Shown piece by piece: positions 1-12,057 of a stretch of 36,261 nt of DNA (position 1 is the stretch's first letter; each line of letters begins with the position of its first letter). The stretch is from NCBI RefSeq assembly GCF_001984095.1, contig NZ_LYVQ01000038.1, positions 1 through 36,261 of the forward strand, in the 5' to 3' direction. This stretch comes from Pelomonas sp. KK5. Lineage in GTDB: Bacteria; Pseudomonadota; Gammaproteobacteria; Burkholderiales; Burkholderiaceae_C. The position numbers and the translations under genes are program-made. The notes beneath the pieces were generated by a model that saw nothing but the letters and a program-made list of their open reading frames with translations, made no database searches and had not been told where the DNA came from.

Positions 1-156
1 GCGCAGATCGACCTGTTCGCCGCGCCACCGTCGGCGCCGGTGGCCGCAGAGCCGAGTGCGCTGGACCAGGCGATGCAGCAAGTGGACCCCGATGCCCTCT
101 CTCCGCGGGAGGCACTGGACCTGGTGTACAAGCTCAAGAAGCTCGCCTCCTCGTAA
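1..156 (+). CDS. mutS: DNA mismatch repair protein MutS, C-terminal end (5' truncated by window)
   Basis: Frame 1 is open from the first base to a TAA at 154-156 and encodes 51 residues. The tail ends in the pattern DPDALSPREALDLVYKLKKL, which is the characteristic end of proteobacterial MutS: a Pro/Ala-rich linker followed by the short C-terminal helical tetramerisation motif 'D-x-L-[ST]-P-[RK]-x-A-L-[DE]-x-[LV]-Y-x-L-K'. In the family this segment mediates dimer-tetramer association, and it lies outside the ATPase and mismatch-clamp domains, which would be upstream of the window. The next gene starts 6 bases after the stop, so the two are probably co-transcribed. Only the tail is visible, but the motif is distinctive. 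Confidence 0.88.
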   Translation, partial: AQIDLFAAPPSAPVAAEPSALDQAMQQVDPDALSPREALDLVYKLKKLASS

Positions 157-162
157 GTTTTC

Positions 163-2713
<2,551 letters not shown>

Positions 2714-2715
2714 CG

Positions 2716-3573
2716 ATGAAGCTGTGCGGATTCGACGTCGGCATCGACAAGCCCTTCTTCCTGATCGCCGGCACCTGCTCGATCGAAGGGATGGAGATCA
2801 CGCTGGACGTGGCCGGCCGCCTGAAGGAAGCCTGTTCGTCCCTCGGCATCCCGCTTATCTACAAGGGCTCCTTCGACAAGGCCAACCGCTCGTCCGGCAC
2901 GACCAAGCGCGGCCTCGGCATGGAGGCGGGCCTGAAGATCCTCGACGAGGTCCGCCGCGTGCACGGCCTGCCGATCCTGACCGACGTCCATGAGGCCTCG
3001 CAGGTGGCCGAGGTCGCCAGCGTCGTCGACGTGCTGCAGACGCCAGCCTTCCTGTGCCGCCAGACCGACTTCATCCGCGCCGTGGCGCAGTCGGGCAAGC
3101 CGGTCAACATCAAGAAGGGCCAGTTCCTCGCGCCCTGGGACATGAAGAACGTCATCGACAAGGCCCGCGCCGCTGCCACGGAAGTGGGCCTGCCCGAGGA
3201 CAGCTTCCTGGCCTGCGAACGCGGCGTCAGCTTCGGCTACAACAACCTCGTTGCCGACATGACGAGCCTCGCCGAGATGCGCAACTCCGGCGCGCCGGTG
3301 GTGTTCGACGTGACCCACTCGGTGCAGAAGCCGGGCGGCCTCGGCGGCAGCAGCGGCGGCGCGCGCGAGATGGTGCCGGTGCTGGCCCGCGCGGGCGTGG
3401 GCGTCGGCGTGGCGGGCCTCTTCATGGAGACTCACCCGAACCCGGCCGAGGCCTTCAGCGACGGTCCTAACGCCGTGCCTCTGCGGCATATGAAGACCTT
3501 GCTGGAACAGCTCGTGGCGCTGGATCGCGTGGTCAAGCAGCAGCCTTTGCTCGAGAACGACTTTTCCTGCTGA
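2716..3573 (+). CDS. kdsA: 3-deoxy-8-phosphooctulonate synthase (metal-dependent type)
   Basis: Condenses phosphoenolpyruvate with arabinose 5-phosphate to Kdo-8-phosphate, the committed step to the lipopolysaccharide inner-core sugar Kdo. The 285-residue protein is a DAHP-synthase-type TIM barrel with KGSFDKANR (50-58), TDVHE (89-93), [10 protein letters not shown] (133-142) and FDVTHSVQ (197-204). Residue 21 in AGTCSIEG is Cys, where the E. coli enzyme has Asn26. His201, Glu238 and Asp249 complete the metal set known from the Aquifex enzyme, so this is predicted to be the metal-dependent class. The ATG follows the pyrG stop by 2 bases. The reading frame is open far upstream, but that stretch is the other frame of pyrG and is not coding. 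Confidence 0.97.
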   Translation: MKLCGFDVGIDKPFFLIAGTCSIEGMEITLDVAGRLKEACSSLGIPLIYKGSFDKANRSSGTTKRGLGMEAGLKILDEVRRVHGLPILTDVHEASQVAEVASVVDVLQTPAFLCRQTDFIRAVAQSGKPVNIKKGQFLAPWDMKNVIDKARAAATEVGLPEDSFLACERGVSFGYNNLVADMTSLAEMRNSGAPVVFDVTHSVQKPGGLGGSSGGAREMVPVLARAGVGVGVAGLFMETHPNPAEAFSDGPNAVPLRHMKTLLEQLVALDRVVKQQPLLENDFSC

Positions 3574-3583
3574 GAGCGACACG

Positions 3584-3871
3584 ATGGCCGCCTTCATCAT
3601 CGCCGACGTCACCGTCACCGATCCTGAACAGATGGCCAAGTACCGCGAGTGGAGCACCCGCGCGATGCAGGAGCACGGCGCCGAGGTGCAGGTGCGCGGC
3701 GGCGCCGTCGAGGTGCTGGAAGGCGACTGGCACCCCACCCGCCTGGTCGTGCTGAAGTTCGCCGACCACGCGGCCGCCCGGGCCTTCTACGATTCCGAGA
3801 CCTATCGCCACGCCCGCACGCTGCGCGAAAACGCCGGCGTGATGCGCATGCTGATCGTCAACGGTGTTTGA
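3584..3871 (+). CDS. DUF1330 domain protein
   Basis: A 95-residue cytoplasmic protein covering a whole DUF1330 domain, a small dimeric alpha+beta-barrel (ferredoxin-like) fold. Visible family marks are the start AAFIIADVTVTDPEQMAKY, a central RGGAVEVLEGDWHPTRLVVLKF strand pair, and FYDSETYRHARTLRENAG near the end. It starts 10 bases after kdsA, behind a GAGAGCGAC ribosome-binding region, and lies between kdsA and eno, so it is probably co-transcribed with them. The family has no firmly established reaction. Its placement among housekeeping genes does not reveal a role, and I assign none. Confidence 0.9.
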   Translation: MAAFIIADVTVTDPEQMAKYREWSTRAMQEHGAEVQVRGGAVEVLEGDWHPTRLVVLKFADHAAARAFYDSETYRHARTLRENAGVMRMLIVNGV

Positions 3872-3947
3872 ACTTCTTGTTCAGCGCCCGTAACAAAAAC
3901 GCGGCACGATGTGGGCCGCACGGATTTGCAACCTCCTGGAGACTTGA

Positions 3948-5237
<1,290 letters not shown>

Positions 5238-5249
5238 GCGTGATGAGGA

Positions 5250-5273
5250 AGCCGCAGCCGGGAGGCTGCGGCT
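5250..5273 (+). terminator. intergenic hairpin between eno and ftsB
   Basis: A perfect 10-bp stem (AGCCGCAGCC / GGCTGCGGCT) with a 4-base GGGA loop begins 13 bases after the eno stop. No U-run follows (the next bases are AAACTCCC), so it does not look like a complete intrinsic terminator. It is more likely a 3'-end-stabilising or partially terminating structure that lowers expression of ftsB relative to the abundant enolase message. Confidence 0.45.
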
Positions 5274-5285
5274 AAACTCCCGCCC

Positions 5286-5555
5286 GTGCGCACGCTGACC
5301 GTCATCCTCCTGCTCGTGCTTGCCGGCTTCCAGGCCTCGCTCTGGTTCGGCAAGGGCAGCCTGCCGCGCGGCGTGGCGCTGCGCGCCGAGCTGGCGCAGG
5401 CCGAGGCCGCGAACCTGCAGGCACGTGCCCGCAATGCGCAGCTGCAGGCCGAACTGCGCGACCTGCGCGAAGGCCTGGAAATGGTCGAGGAAAAGGCCCG
5501 CTCCGAGCTGCGCATGGTCAAGCCCGACGAGATCTTCGTCCAGATCACCCGCTGA
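5286..5555 (+). CDS. ftsB: cell division protein FtsB (septum formation initiator)
   Basis: An 89-residue bitopic inner-membrane protein that joins FtsL and FtsQ in the divisome. The start codon is GTG. One N-terminal membrane span (about residues 3-21, LTVILLLVLAGFQASLWFG) is followed by the 'GKGSLP' turn and a periplasmic coiled coil (residues ~30-70, rich in Ala/Glu/Leu/Gln heptads). The tail ends EKARSELRMVKPDEIFVQI, the conserved FtsB 'ARxELGMVxPgEtfyqi' motif. Size and its place after eno match proteobacterial ftsB. No Shine-Dalgarno sequence is evident. A TAAACT hexamer ends 8 bases before the GTG, which may indicate a very short leader. Confidence 0.93.
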   Translation: MRTLTVILLLVLAGFQASLWFGKGSLPRGVALRAELAQAEAANLQARARNAQLQAELRDLREGLEMVEEKARSELRMVKPDEIFVQITR

Positions 5556-5560
5556 CCGAC

Positions 5561-6184
5561 ATGCTCGACGGCCTGCTGCAATGGGTGGGCATGCCCGCCT
5601 TCGAACTGCTGGGCAGCCCGATCACCTGGACCGAGGTGATCGCCTTCGTTCTGTCGATCTGGATGGTCGTCTGCAATATGCGGGTCAACGTGCTGGCCTG
5701 GCCGCTGGCGCTGGTCGCCTCGCTGCTGTACTTCCTGCTGTTCTGGAGCGGCAAGCTCTATGGCGAGGCCTCGCTGCAGCTGCTGTTCGCGGCGCTGGCG
5801 CTGTGGGGCTGGTGGCAGTGGCTGCGCGGCACCGATGACCACGGTGATGCCCTGCATGTGCGGCGGCTCGACCGGCAAGGCCTGACCCTCGCGCTCCTCG
5901 CCACGCTCGTCGCCTGGCCGCTGCTGGGCCTGTTCCTGAAGCACCAGACCGACTCCCCGCTGCCCTACTGGGACGCCTTCCCCACCGTCGCCAGCCTGCT
6001 CGGCCAATGGCTGCTGGGCCGCAAGTACCAGGAGAACTGGAGCGTGTGGGTGCTGGTCAACACGGTCAGCGTGGCGCTGTTCGCGTTCAAGGGCTATTGG
6101 CTGACGGTCGTGCTGTACGCGGTGTTCATCCCGATGTCGGTGGCCGGCTGGCGGGCCTGGCAGCGGCAGCTGGCGCCGGCATGA
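5561..6184 (+). CDS. pnuC: nicotinamide riboside transporter PnuC
   Basis: A 207-residue integral membrane protein with about seven spans. It carries family-typical features: an N-terminal WTEVIAFVLSIWMVVCNMRVNVLAWPLALV stretch, LWGWWQWLRG in the middle, and the C-terminal TVASLLGQWLLGRKYQENWSVW...LFAFKGYWLTVVLYAVF substrate-site region. PnuC proteins move nicotinamide riboside (or related B3/B1/B2 vitamins) by facilitated diffusion, with uptake driven by intracellular phosphorylation. The start is 5 bases after ftsB. The stop overlaps the next gene (ATGA), a NadR-like kinase, which strongly favours the riboside over thiamine or riboflavin as cargo. Confidence 0.92.
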   Translation: MLDGLLQWVGMPAFELLGSPITWTEVIAFVLSIWMVVCNMRVNVLAWPLALVASLLYFLLFWSGKLYGEASLQLLFAALALWGWWQWLRGTDDHGDALHVRRLDRQGLTLALLATLVAWPLLGLFLKHQTDSPLPYWDAFPTVASLLGQWLLGRKYQENWSVWVLVNTVSVALFAFKGYWLTVVLYAVFIPMSVAGWRAWQRQLAPA

Positions 6185-6849
6185 AGATCGCCATCGTCGG
6201 CGCGGAGAGCACCGGCAAGACGGTGCTGGCGCAGGCGCTGGCGGCGCAGTTGGCCGAAGCCACCGGCCTTTCCTGCATCGCCGTGCCCGAGCTGCTGCGC
6301 GGCTGGTGCGAGCGCGAGGCCCGCACGCCGCGGCCCGACGAGCAGGCCGGCATCGCTGCCGAGCAGGCCGCCGCCATCGATGCGGCCGAGCGCGATCACG
6401 ACATCGTCATCTGCGACACCACGCCGCTGATGACGGCCATCTACAGCGAGTACATCTTCAACGACCGCTCGCTGATCGAACAAGGCCAGGCCTTCCACCG
6501 CCGCTGCGACATCACGCTGCTGACGGCGCTGGACATCGAGTGGGAATTCGACGGCCTGCAGCGGGAAGGCCCGCACGTACGGCCACCGATCGACGCATTG
6601 ATCCGCAAGGCGCTGCTGGACGGCGGCCTCGGCTGGTCGCTCATCAGCGGCCGCGGCCAGGCCCGCACCGACGCCGCGCTGAATGCGATCACGCCCCTGC
6701 TGGCCCGCCCGGGCAACGGCCTCTTCAGCCGGCTTCAGCAGCGTCAGGCCGCCCTGCCCGCCTGGACCTGGCCTTGCGATTGCGACGTCCCCGAATGCGA
6801 ACACGCGACATTCCGGCGTCACAATCCATCCGATGAAAAGAACCGTTAG
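6181..6849 (+). CDS. NadR-like ribosylnicotinamide kinase / AAA-type ATPase with Cys-rich tail
   Basis: A 222-residue cytoplasmic P-loop protein. Walker A is GAESTGKT (7-14), and an EL-LRGWCE segment and a DIVICDTTPLMTAIYSEY strand (74-91) align with the ribosylnicotinamide kinase domain of NadR. The adenylyltransferase and repressor domains of E. coli NadR are absent. Expected role: phosphorylate nicotinamide riboside to NMN, trapping what PnuC imports; the ATGA overlap with pnuC supports this. The C-terminus carries Cys199, Cys201, Cys206 and His208 (a CxCx4CxH cluster) that could bind a metal, which is unusual for a kinase of this type. The 3' end overlaps the next gene by 17 bases. Confidence 0.85.
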   Translation: MKIAIVGAESTGKTVLAQALAAQLAEATGLSCIAVPELLRGWCEREARTPRPDEQAGIAAEQAAAIDAAERDHDIVICDTTPLMTAIYSEYIFNDRSLIEQGQAFHRRCDITLLTALDIEWEFDGLQREGPHVRPPIDALIRKALLDGGLGWSLISGRGQARTDAALNAITPLLARPGNGLFSRLQQRQAALPAWTWPCDCDVPECEHATFRRHNPSDEKNR

Positions 6850-8449
6850 CGCGCTTCTGGCTCTCTGCCTCGCCGCCTGCGCCACCGCGCCGCAGTCCCC
6901 GGTCGAGCTGCGCATCCTGGCGCTCAACGACTTCCACGGCAACCTGCAGCCGCCTGCCGAAGGCTTCAAGGACAGGAGCCGCAACATCACCGTGCAGTCC
7001 GGCGGCGCGGCCTGGCTGGCCAGCGCGGTGCGCGAGCAGCGCGCCGGCCATCCGAACCACATCTTCGTCGCCGCCGGCGACCTGATGGGCGCGAGCCCGC
7101 TGCTGTCCGCGCTGTTCAACGACGAGCCGACGATCGAGGCGCTGGGCGCGATGGACCTGGCGATCTCCTCGGTCGGCAACCACGAGTTCGACCGCGGCGC
7201 CGACGAGCTGCTGCGCCGCCAGTACGGCGGCTGCCATCCGAAGACCGGCTGCCAGGGCGGCCATGAATTCAAGGGCGCGAGCTATCACTACCTGGCCGCC
7301 AGCACCGTCGTCGAGGCCACCGGCAAGACGCTGCTGCCCGCCTACGAGATCCGCCGCTTCGAGGGCATCCCGGTCGGCTTCATCGGCCTGACGCTGAAGG
7401 GCACGCCCGGCATCGTCACGCCCAGCGGCGTGGCCGGCCTGCGCTTCGACGACGAGGCCGAGACGGTCAACCGCCTGGTGCCGCAACTGCGCGCGCAAGG
7501 CGTCGAGGCGATCGTCGTGCTGATCCACGAAGGCGGCTTCCCGACCGGCAGCTACAACGAATGCCCGGCCATCTCCGGCGCCATCGTGGACATCGTCAAG
7601 AAGCTGGACAAGGCGGTGGACCTGGTCGTCAGCGGCCATACGCACATGGCCTACAACTGCCGCATCGACGGGCGGCTCGTGACCAGCGCGGACAAGTACG
7701 GCAATGTGCTGACGGCCATCGACCTGAAGCTCGATCGCAAGACCGGCGACGTGATCTCGGCCCAGGCGGAGAACATGATCGTCGACCACGCCCGCTTCCA
7801 GCCCGACCCGGCCGTGCAGCAGCTGATCGCCGGCTATGACCAGCGCTCGGCCCCGCTGGTGCAGCGCGTGATCGGCCACATCAGCCAGACGCTGACCCGC
7901 GAGCAGGATGCCGCCGGTGCCACCACGATGGGCCAGCTGATCGCCGATGCCCAGCTCGTCGCCACCGCCGGCGATGCGCAGATCGCCATCACCAATATCG
8001 GCGGCGTGCGCTCGGAGCTGAGCTTCAGGAACGGCGGCGCGGTCAGCTACGGCGATGCCTTCACCGTCCAGCCCTTCTACAACAACCTGGTCACGCTGAC
8101 GCTCAGCGGCGCGCAGCTGCGCCAGGCGCTGGAGCAGCAGTGGCTGGACCAGCCGAAGTTCCGGCCGCTGCAGGTCTCGCGCGGCTTCGCCTATCGCTGG
8201 GACGCCGCCAAGCCGCTCGGCCAGCGCGTGGTCGACATGCGGCTGAACGGCCAGCCCATCGCCGCGGACGCCTCGCTGCGCATCACCGTCACCACCTTCC
8301 TCGCCGCCGGCGGCGACGGCTTCAAGGCCTTCACCGAAGGCAGCGCGCGCCACACCGGCATGCAGGACATCGACGCGCTGGAGCAGTACCTGCAGTCGCA
8401 GCCGCTGACCCAGCCACCGGCGCTGGACCGAGTGGTCCGCATCAACTAA
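6833..8449 (+). CDS. lipoprotein 5'-nucleotidase/metallophosphatase (UshA-like)
   Basis: A 538-residue exported enzyme. A type II signal peptide ends in the lipobox LAAC (residues 13-16, lipidated Cys16). The N-terminal calcineurin-like metallophosphatase domain shows LNDFHGNL (Asp33, His35), GNHEFDRG (Asn116, His117) and SGHTH (269-271). The C-terminal 5'-nucleotidase domain shows NIGGVRSEL and TFLAAGGDGF. Family members hydrolyse nucleoside mono/di-phosphates and sugar nucleotides in the periplasm, and some convert NAD/NMN to nicotinamide riboside. The gene overlaps the kinase by 17 bases, so it is translationally linked to pnuC and the kinase, which suggests it generates PnuC's substrate. 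It ends 4 bases before a convergent gene. Confidence 0.9.
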   Translation: MKRTVSALLALCLAACATAPQSPVELRILALNDFHGNLQPPAEGFKDRSRNITVQSGGAAWLASAVREQRAGHPNHIFVAAGDLMGASPLLSALFNDEPTIEALGAMDLAISSVGNHEFDRGADELLRRQYGGCHPKTGCQGGHEFKGASYHYLAASTVVEATGKTLLPAYEIRRFEGIPVGFIGLTLKGTPGIVTPSGVAGLRFDDEAETVNRLVPQLRAQGVEAIVVLIHEGGFPTGSYNECPAISGAIVDIVKKLDKAVDLVVSGHTHMAYNCRIDGRLVTSADKYGNVLTAIDLKLDRKTGDVISAQAENMIVDHARFQPDPAVQQLIAGYDQRSAPLVQRVIGHISQTLTREQDAAGATTMGQLIADAQLVATAGDAQIAITNIGGVRSELSFRNGGAVSYGDAFTVQPFYNNLVTLTLSGAQLRQALEQQWLDQPKFRPLQVSRGFAYRWDAAKPLGQRVVDMRLNGQPIAADASLRITVTTFLAAGGDGFKAFTEGSARHTGMQDIDALEQYLQSQPLTQPPALDRVVRIN

Positions 8450-8453
8450 CGGG

Positions 8454-11400
8454 TTACTTGAGCAGACTGATGTAGTCCAGCAGCTGCGCCCCGCCGGCGC
8501 TGCCCAGCGGGATCAGCACCGCCTTCAGCAGCGGCTGGTCGAACAGCCCGGCGAAGGCGCCGCCGTCCATCGTCTTGACCTCGTCGATCAGGCCCTGGAA
8601 GGGCGTGGCCAGCTCGGCCAGCGGCCCCTTCTGGCCCTTGAGCCAGCGCAGGTCGGCGGTCATGTGCTCCAGCGCATGCGCCCGCGTGTTCTCGACCGCG
8701 TTCTTCAGCAGCACGCTCAGCAGGATCAGCAGCGCCAGATAGCCGCAGACGGCCAGCGCCACGGCCGGCGTCATCGACCAGTTGTCGAACACCCGGCTGC
8801 GCGCCAGCAGCAGGATGCCCAGCACGACGAAGGGCCCGATCACCAGCGGCGCGATGCGGCTGGTGCGGCGGGCCACCATCTGCATGTCGATCCAGTCGTC
8901 CAGCAGCGTGTGCAGGCCGTCGGCGGCGTTCTCGGCCGTGCGTTCGTGCGGCAGGCGCTGCATCGTGCGGCACCACAGCTGCGCGCGGCCCGCGTCGCCC
9001 AGGCCCTGGGCAAAGCGCAGCAGCGTGGCCCGCGGATAGAAGCTGCGCCCCTGGTCCAGGTGGATCACGAAGCGGTAGACCAGCAGCGTCGCGTCGGCCA
9101 CCAGCACGATGGACAGCGGCAGCAGCAGCACGACCAGCGCCAGCGTGACCAGCATCAGGTGCTGGTGATAGGCGCCGCGCACCGGCAGGTCGATCAGCCG
9201 CGAGCCGCCCAGCACGCCGGCGATGTTGGCGTTGCCGCCGCTGAACACCCACCACAGGCCCAGCGCGACGATCATCGTGCCGACATAGCTCATCGCCGTG
9301 CGCGCCAGTCGCGGCCGGCCGGCGCCGCGCCAGCGGTACTCGCGCCACAGGAAGGCCACGTCGGAGGAGCCGCCCTGCGCGCGCCGCCAGCGCATCACCG
9401 AGACATGGCGCAGCCAGCTCCAGGCGCTGGCGTACTTGGGCAGCATCGGCATGGCCAGCCATTCGGTGTCCTCGTTGAGCGAGTTCATCACCTGGTCGAG
9501 GCTGAGGTCCAGCGCCCACAGGATGGCCACCACCGCCGCCAGGTGCAGCAGCTCGGTCGGCCAGGCGCTGATACCCTCGAACCAGGCGATCGTCTCGCCG
9601 CCGATCTCGTGCACGCCCTGCAGCCGCCACACCAGCGCGACGGCGCACAGGCACAGCACCAGCACCAGCAGGAAGTAGACCGCGCTGCTCAGCAGCGGCC
9701 GCCCCGGCCGCGGCGCCGGCCGGCGGCCCAGGCGCTTCAGCAGCCAGCGGGCCAGCACCAGCACCGCCGGGCTCAGTGCGAGGCCGCAGAGCACATAGGC
9801 CAGCACCGCCAGCCAGGGCTTCTCGACGAAGGCGCCCTGGCGCAGGAAGGCGACCATCATGCAGAACACGTAGACCAGCGCCAGCAGGTGCGCGCTGGCC
9901 AGCAGCATGGCGGTCTTGCGGATCGGGCGGCGGTTCTTGTCCTCGTCGAAGGCCACCATCGTGGCCCGCAGCGCGCGCAGCGAAGGCGTCGAGGGCCAGA
10001 ACATCAGCGCCGTCATCAGCAGCGCCAGCAGCATGCCGGCGATCAGGCCCTGGCCGCGGTCGGCCTTGCCCGAGAGCAGGCGTGGCACCGGGCTGTCCAG
10101 CTGCACCGCCTCGCTGCGGCCGATCTCGTACAGCAGCGGCCGGGCGATGCGCCGCCGCAGGTCGTGGGCCTCGTGCTCGCGGCAGGCGGTGGACAGGCAG
10201 GCCGCCTGGCGCGCGGCCAGGTAGGTGGCGCTCTGGTAGGCATCGCGGAAGTAGGCGCTGGGCGGCTCGACGCCGGCGCCGCCGCTTTCGCGCCGCGTGG
10301 CCTGCATCTGCAGCGGCAGGCTCGTGGCCACGATCAGGTTGCGGCTGAAGGGCAGCACGCGCGGATGGAGGAAGCGCGCATCCATGTCCGTCGTGAAGAA
10401 GATGCGGTCGGCAAAGCGCTCGTGCAGCGCCTGCAGCACCAGCAGCTTGTCGTGCACGTCGAAGCCGACGACGCCGATGGCGGCGATCGGCGGCTGGCCC
10501 GGGTCGGCATCGCTGTCCACCAGCGCATCGCTCAAGCGGCGCAGGTAGTCGAGCTGGTCGCGCGCCTCGGGCCATTCGATGGCGAGGGCCGGGTCGGCCG
10601 TCGGCTTGGCGCTCGTCTGCGGCTGGGCGGGATCGCGGGCGGTGACGCCGTCGATGCCGCGGAAGTAGTAGGCCGGCTCCAGCTTGAGCCGCCAGCGCTC
10701 GCCCCGGCCTTGCGCCTCCAGGCCCGCCCGCATGTCGCCCAGCAAGCCGCGGGCATAGGCCGAGTCGCGCTCGGTGACGACGACGATGCGCCGCGGCTTG
10801 CCGCGCGGCAGGCGCAGCTTGATCTCGGCCACCAGCGCGCGGGTGAGCAATTCGTCGGTGGCGATGGTGCGAGTGAAGGAGACCGGCGTCGCGGCGCTGC
10901 CGCCTGCCGTTCCTTGCGGGTGCAGCACCTCGTCGAACTTCTGCGTCAGGAACGGTGCCATCTGCTGGCCGCCGAGCTCCGGCAGGTAGCGTTCGGACGC
11001 GGTGGACGCGGCATTCAGGAAGCGGCCGCCGGCCAGGAGCGCATAGCCCTGCTGCAGCTCGTTGCGACCGGCGTTCTCGCGCTCCACCGCCGGATCGGCC
11101 GCGCGGCAGCGGGCCGCCAGGCCCAGGCCCTGGTAGCGGCCGGGGTCGTCGCCGGCGCGGTCGAGGTCGCGCAGCGCATTGCGCAGGCCGTCGGTGGACG
11201 AGGGCCCGATGACGGCCAGCTCCGGGTCGGCCCGCGGCGCCCCGCCCTTGGGCTTGGCGCAGCTCCACTGGCCCCACAGCTGCTCCATCAGCAGGGCCAG
11301 CGCGTCGAGCTTGGGCTGCGGCAGGCCGCTCTCGTCCACCCACACCAGCATCACCCGGCGGTAGCTCGTCGCATCGGGCGCCTCGGCGTCCAGCAGCTCG

Positions 11401-11981
11401 AAGGGGACGTAGTAGCGCTGGTCGATGCTGCCGCCGATCTCGCGGGCATCGGTGCCGGACTGCAGCAGCCGGTGGTCCACCGACATCAGCCCCATGTGCT
11501 CGGCGTCGTCGGGCATGTAGCCGGCCGACATCAGGCCCGTCAGCACCGCATAGCGGGTGCGGCGCCGGCTCTCCTCGGCGCCGACGAAGGGATGGCCCGG
11601 CACCATCACCGCCAGCACCAGCGTGCGCTCGCTGGCCGGCGCGGCCATCCAGCGGCGCAGCAAGGACGCGCGCAGCAGGTCCGGCGCCGCGCCTTCCGAA
11701 GGTTTGGCGACCGGGCGCAGGCCCTTGCAGCGCTGCAGTTCCTCGCCGCTCTTGCCCAGCTTGCCGCAGCGCTCGTCGCGCTCGGCCTGGTAGCGGCGCA
11801 TCGCGATGAAGGGGTCTTCCCACAGCCGCGCATCGACCGGCAGGTCCTTGGTGACCGGCGCCTGGGCGCGGTCCTTCTCCGGCGGGCGCAGCACGTCGAA
11901 GGCATGCGGCACCAGCTGGGTGCCGGCGATGAAGGCCAGCAGGACGGCGATGCTGGCCCAGGGGATGCGGCTCGCCGCCAT
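8454..11981 (-). CDS. large orphan membrane protein with periplasmic region (function unknown)
   Basis: A 1175-residue protein I do not recognise. Start chosen at the ATG at 11981, preceded by AGGAGGGAGAG; an upstream in-frame GTG at 12014 would add 11 residues without a better ribosome site. Layout: one N-terminal span (~8-25); a ~615-residue region predicted periplasmic, whose part ~396-560 alternates hydrophobic strands and helices (RRIVVVTERDSAYARGLLGDM, then AAIGVVGFDVHDKLLVLQAL) in a way reminiscent of a type I periplasmic-binding fold; then about nine membrane spans (~645-662, 690-712, 722-745, 763-785, 810-826, 896-914, 942-970, 1043-1060, 1070-1092) with cytoplasmic loops. No kinase, GGDEF, transporter or peptidase motif is visible. 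It is monocistronic between divergent and convergent neighbours. Confidence 0.85.
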   Translation of the reverse strand: MAASRIPWASIAVLLAFIAGTQLVPHAFDVLRPPEKDRAQAPVTKDLPVDARLWEDPFIAMRRYQAERDERCGKLGKSGEELQRCKGLRPVAKPSEGAAPDLLRASLLRRWMAAPASERTLVLAVMVPGHPFVGAEESRRRTRYAVLTGLMSAGYMPDDAEHMGLMSVDHRLLQSGTDAREIGGSIDQRYYVPFELLDAEAPDATSYRRVMLVWVDESGLPQPKLDALALLMEQLWGQWSCAKPKGGAPRADPELAVIGPSSTDGLRNALRDLDRAGDDPGRYQGLGLAARCRAADPAVERENAGRNELQQGYALLAGGRFLNAASTASERYLPELGGQQMAPFLTQKFDEVLHPQGTAGGSAATPVSFTRTIATDELLTRALVAEIKLRLPRGKPRRIVVVTERDSAYARGLLGDMRAGLEAQGRGERWRLKLEPAYYFRGIDGVTARDPAQPQTSAKPTADPALAIEWPEARDQLDYLRRLSDALVDSDADPGQPPIAAIGVVGFDVHDKLLVLQALHERFADRIFFTTDMDARFLHPRVLPFSRNLIVATSLPLQMQATRRESGGAGVEPPSAYFRDAYQSATYLAARQAACLSTACREHEAHDLRRRIARPLLYEIGRSEAVQLDSPVPRLLSGKADRGQGLIAGMLLALLMTALMFWPSTPSLRALRATMVAFDEDKNRRPIRKTAMLLASAHLLALVYVFCMMVAFLRQGAFVEKPWLAVLAYVLCGLALSPAVLVLARWLLKRLGRRPAPRPGRPLLSSAVYFLLVLVLCLCAVALVWRLQGVHEIGGETIAWFEGISAWPTELLHLAAVVAILWALDLSLDQVMNSLNEDTEWLAMPMLPKYASAWSWLRHVSVMRWRRAQGGSSDVAFLWREYRWRGAGRPRLARTAMSYVGTMIVALGLWWVFSGGNANIAGVLGGSRLIDLPVRGAYHQHLMLVTLALVVLLLPLSIVLVADATLLVYRFVIHLDQGRSFYPRATLLRFAQGLGDAGRAQLWCRTMQRLPHERTAENAADGLHTLLDDWIDMQMVARRTSRIAPLVIGPFVVLGILLLARSRVFDNWSMTPAVALAVCGYLALLILLSVLLKNAVENTRAHALEHMTADLRWLKGQKGPLAELATPFQGLIDEVKTMDGGAFAGLFDQPLLKAVLIPLGSAGGAQLLDYISLLK

Positions 11982-12057
11982 GCGCTGCTCTCCCTCCTGC
12001 GCGATCGGTCGCACAAAGGGGCACGCTCGCAGATCGGCGCCGCCCGGTCAAGGCCGG

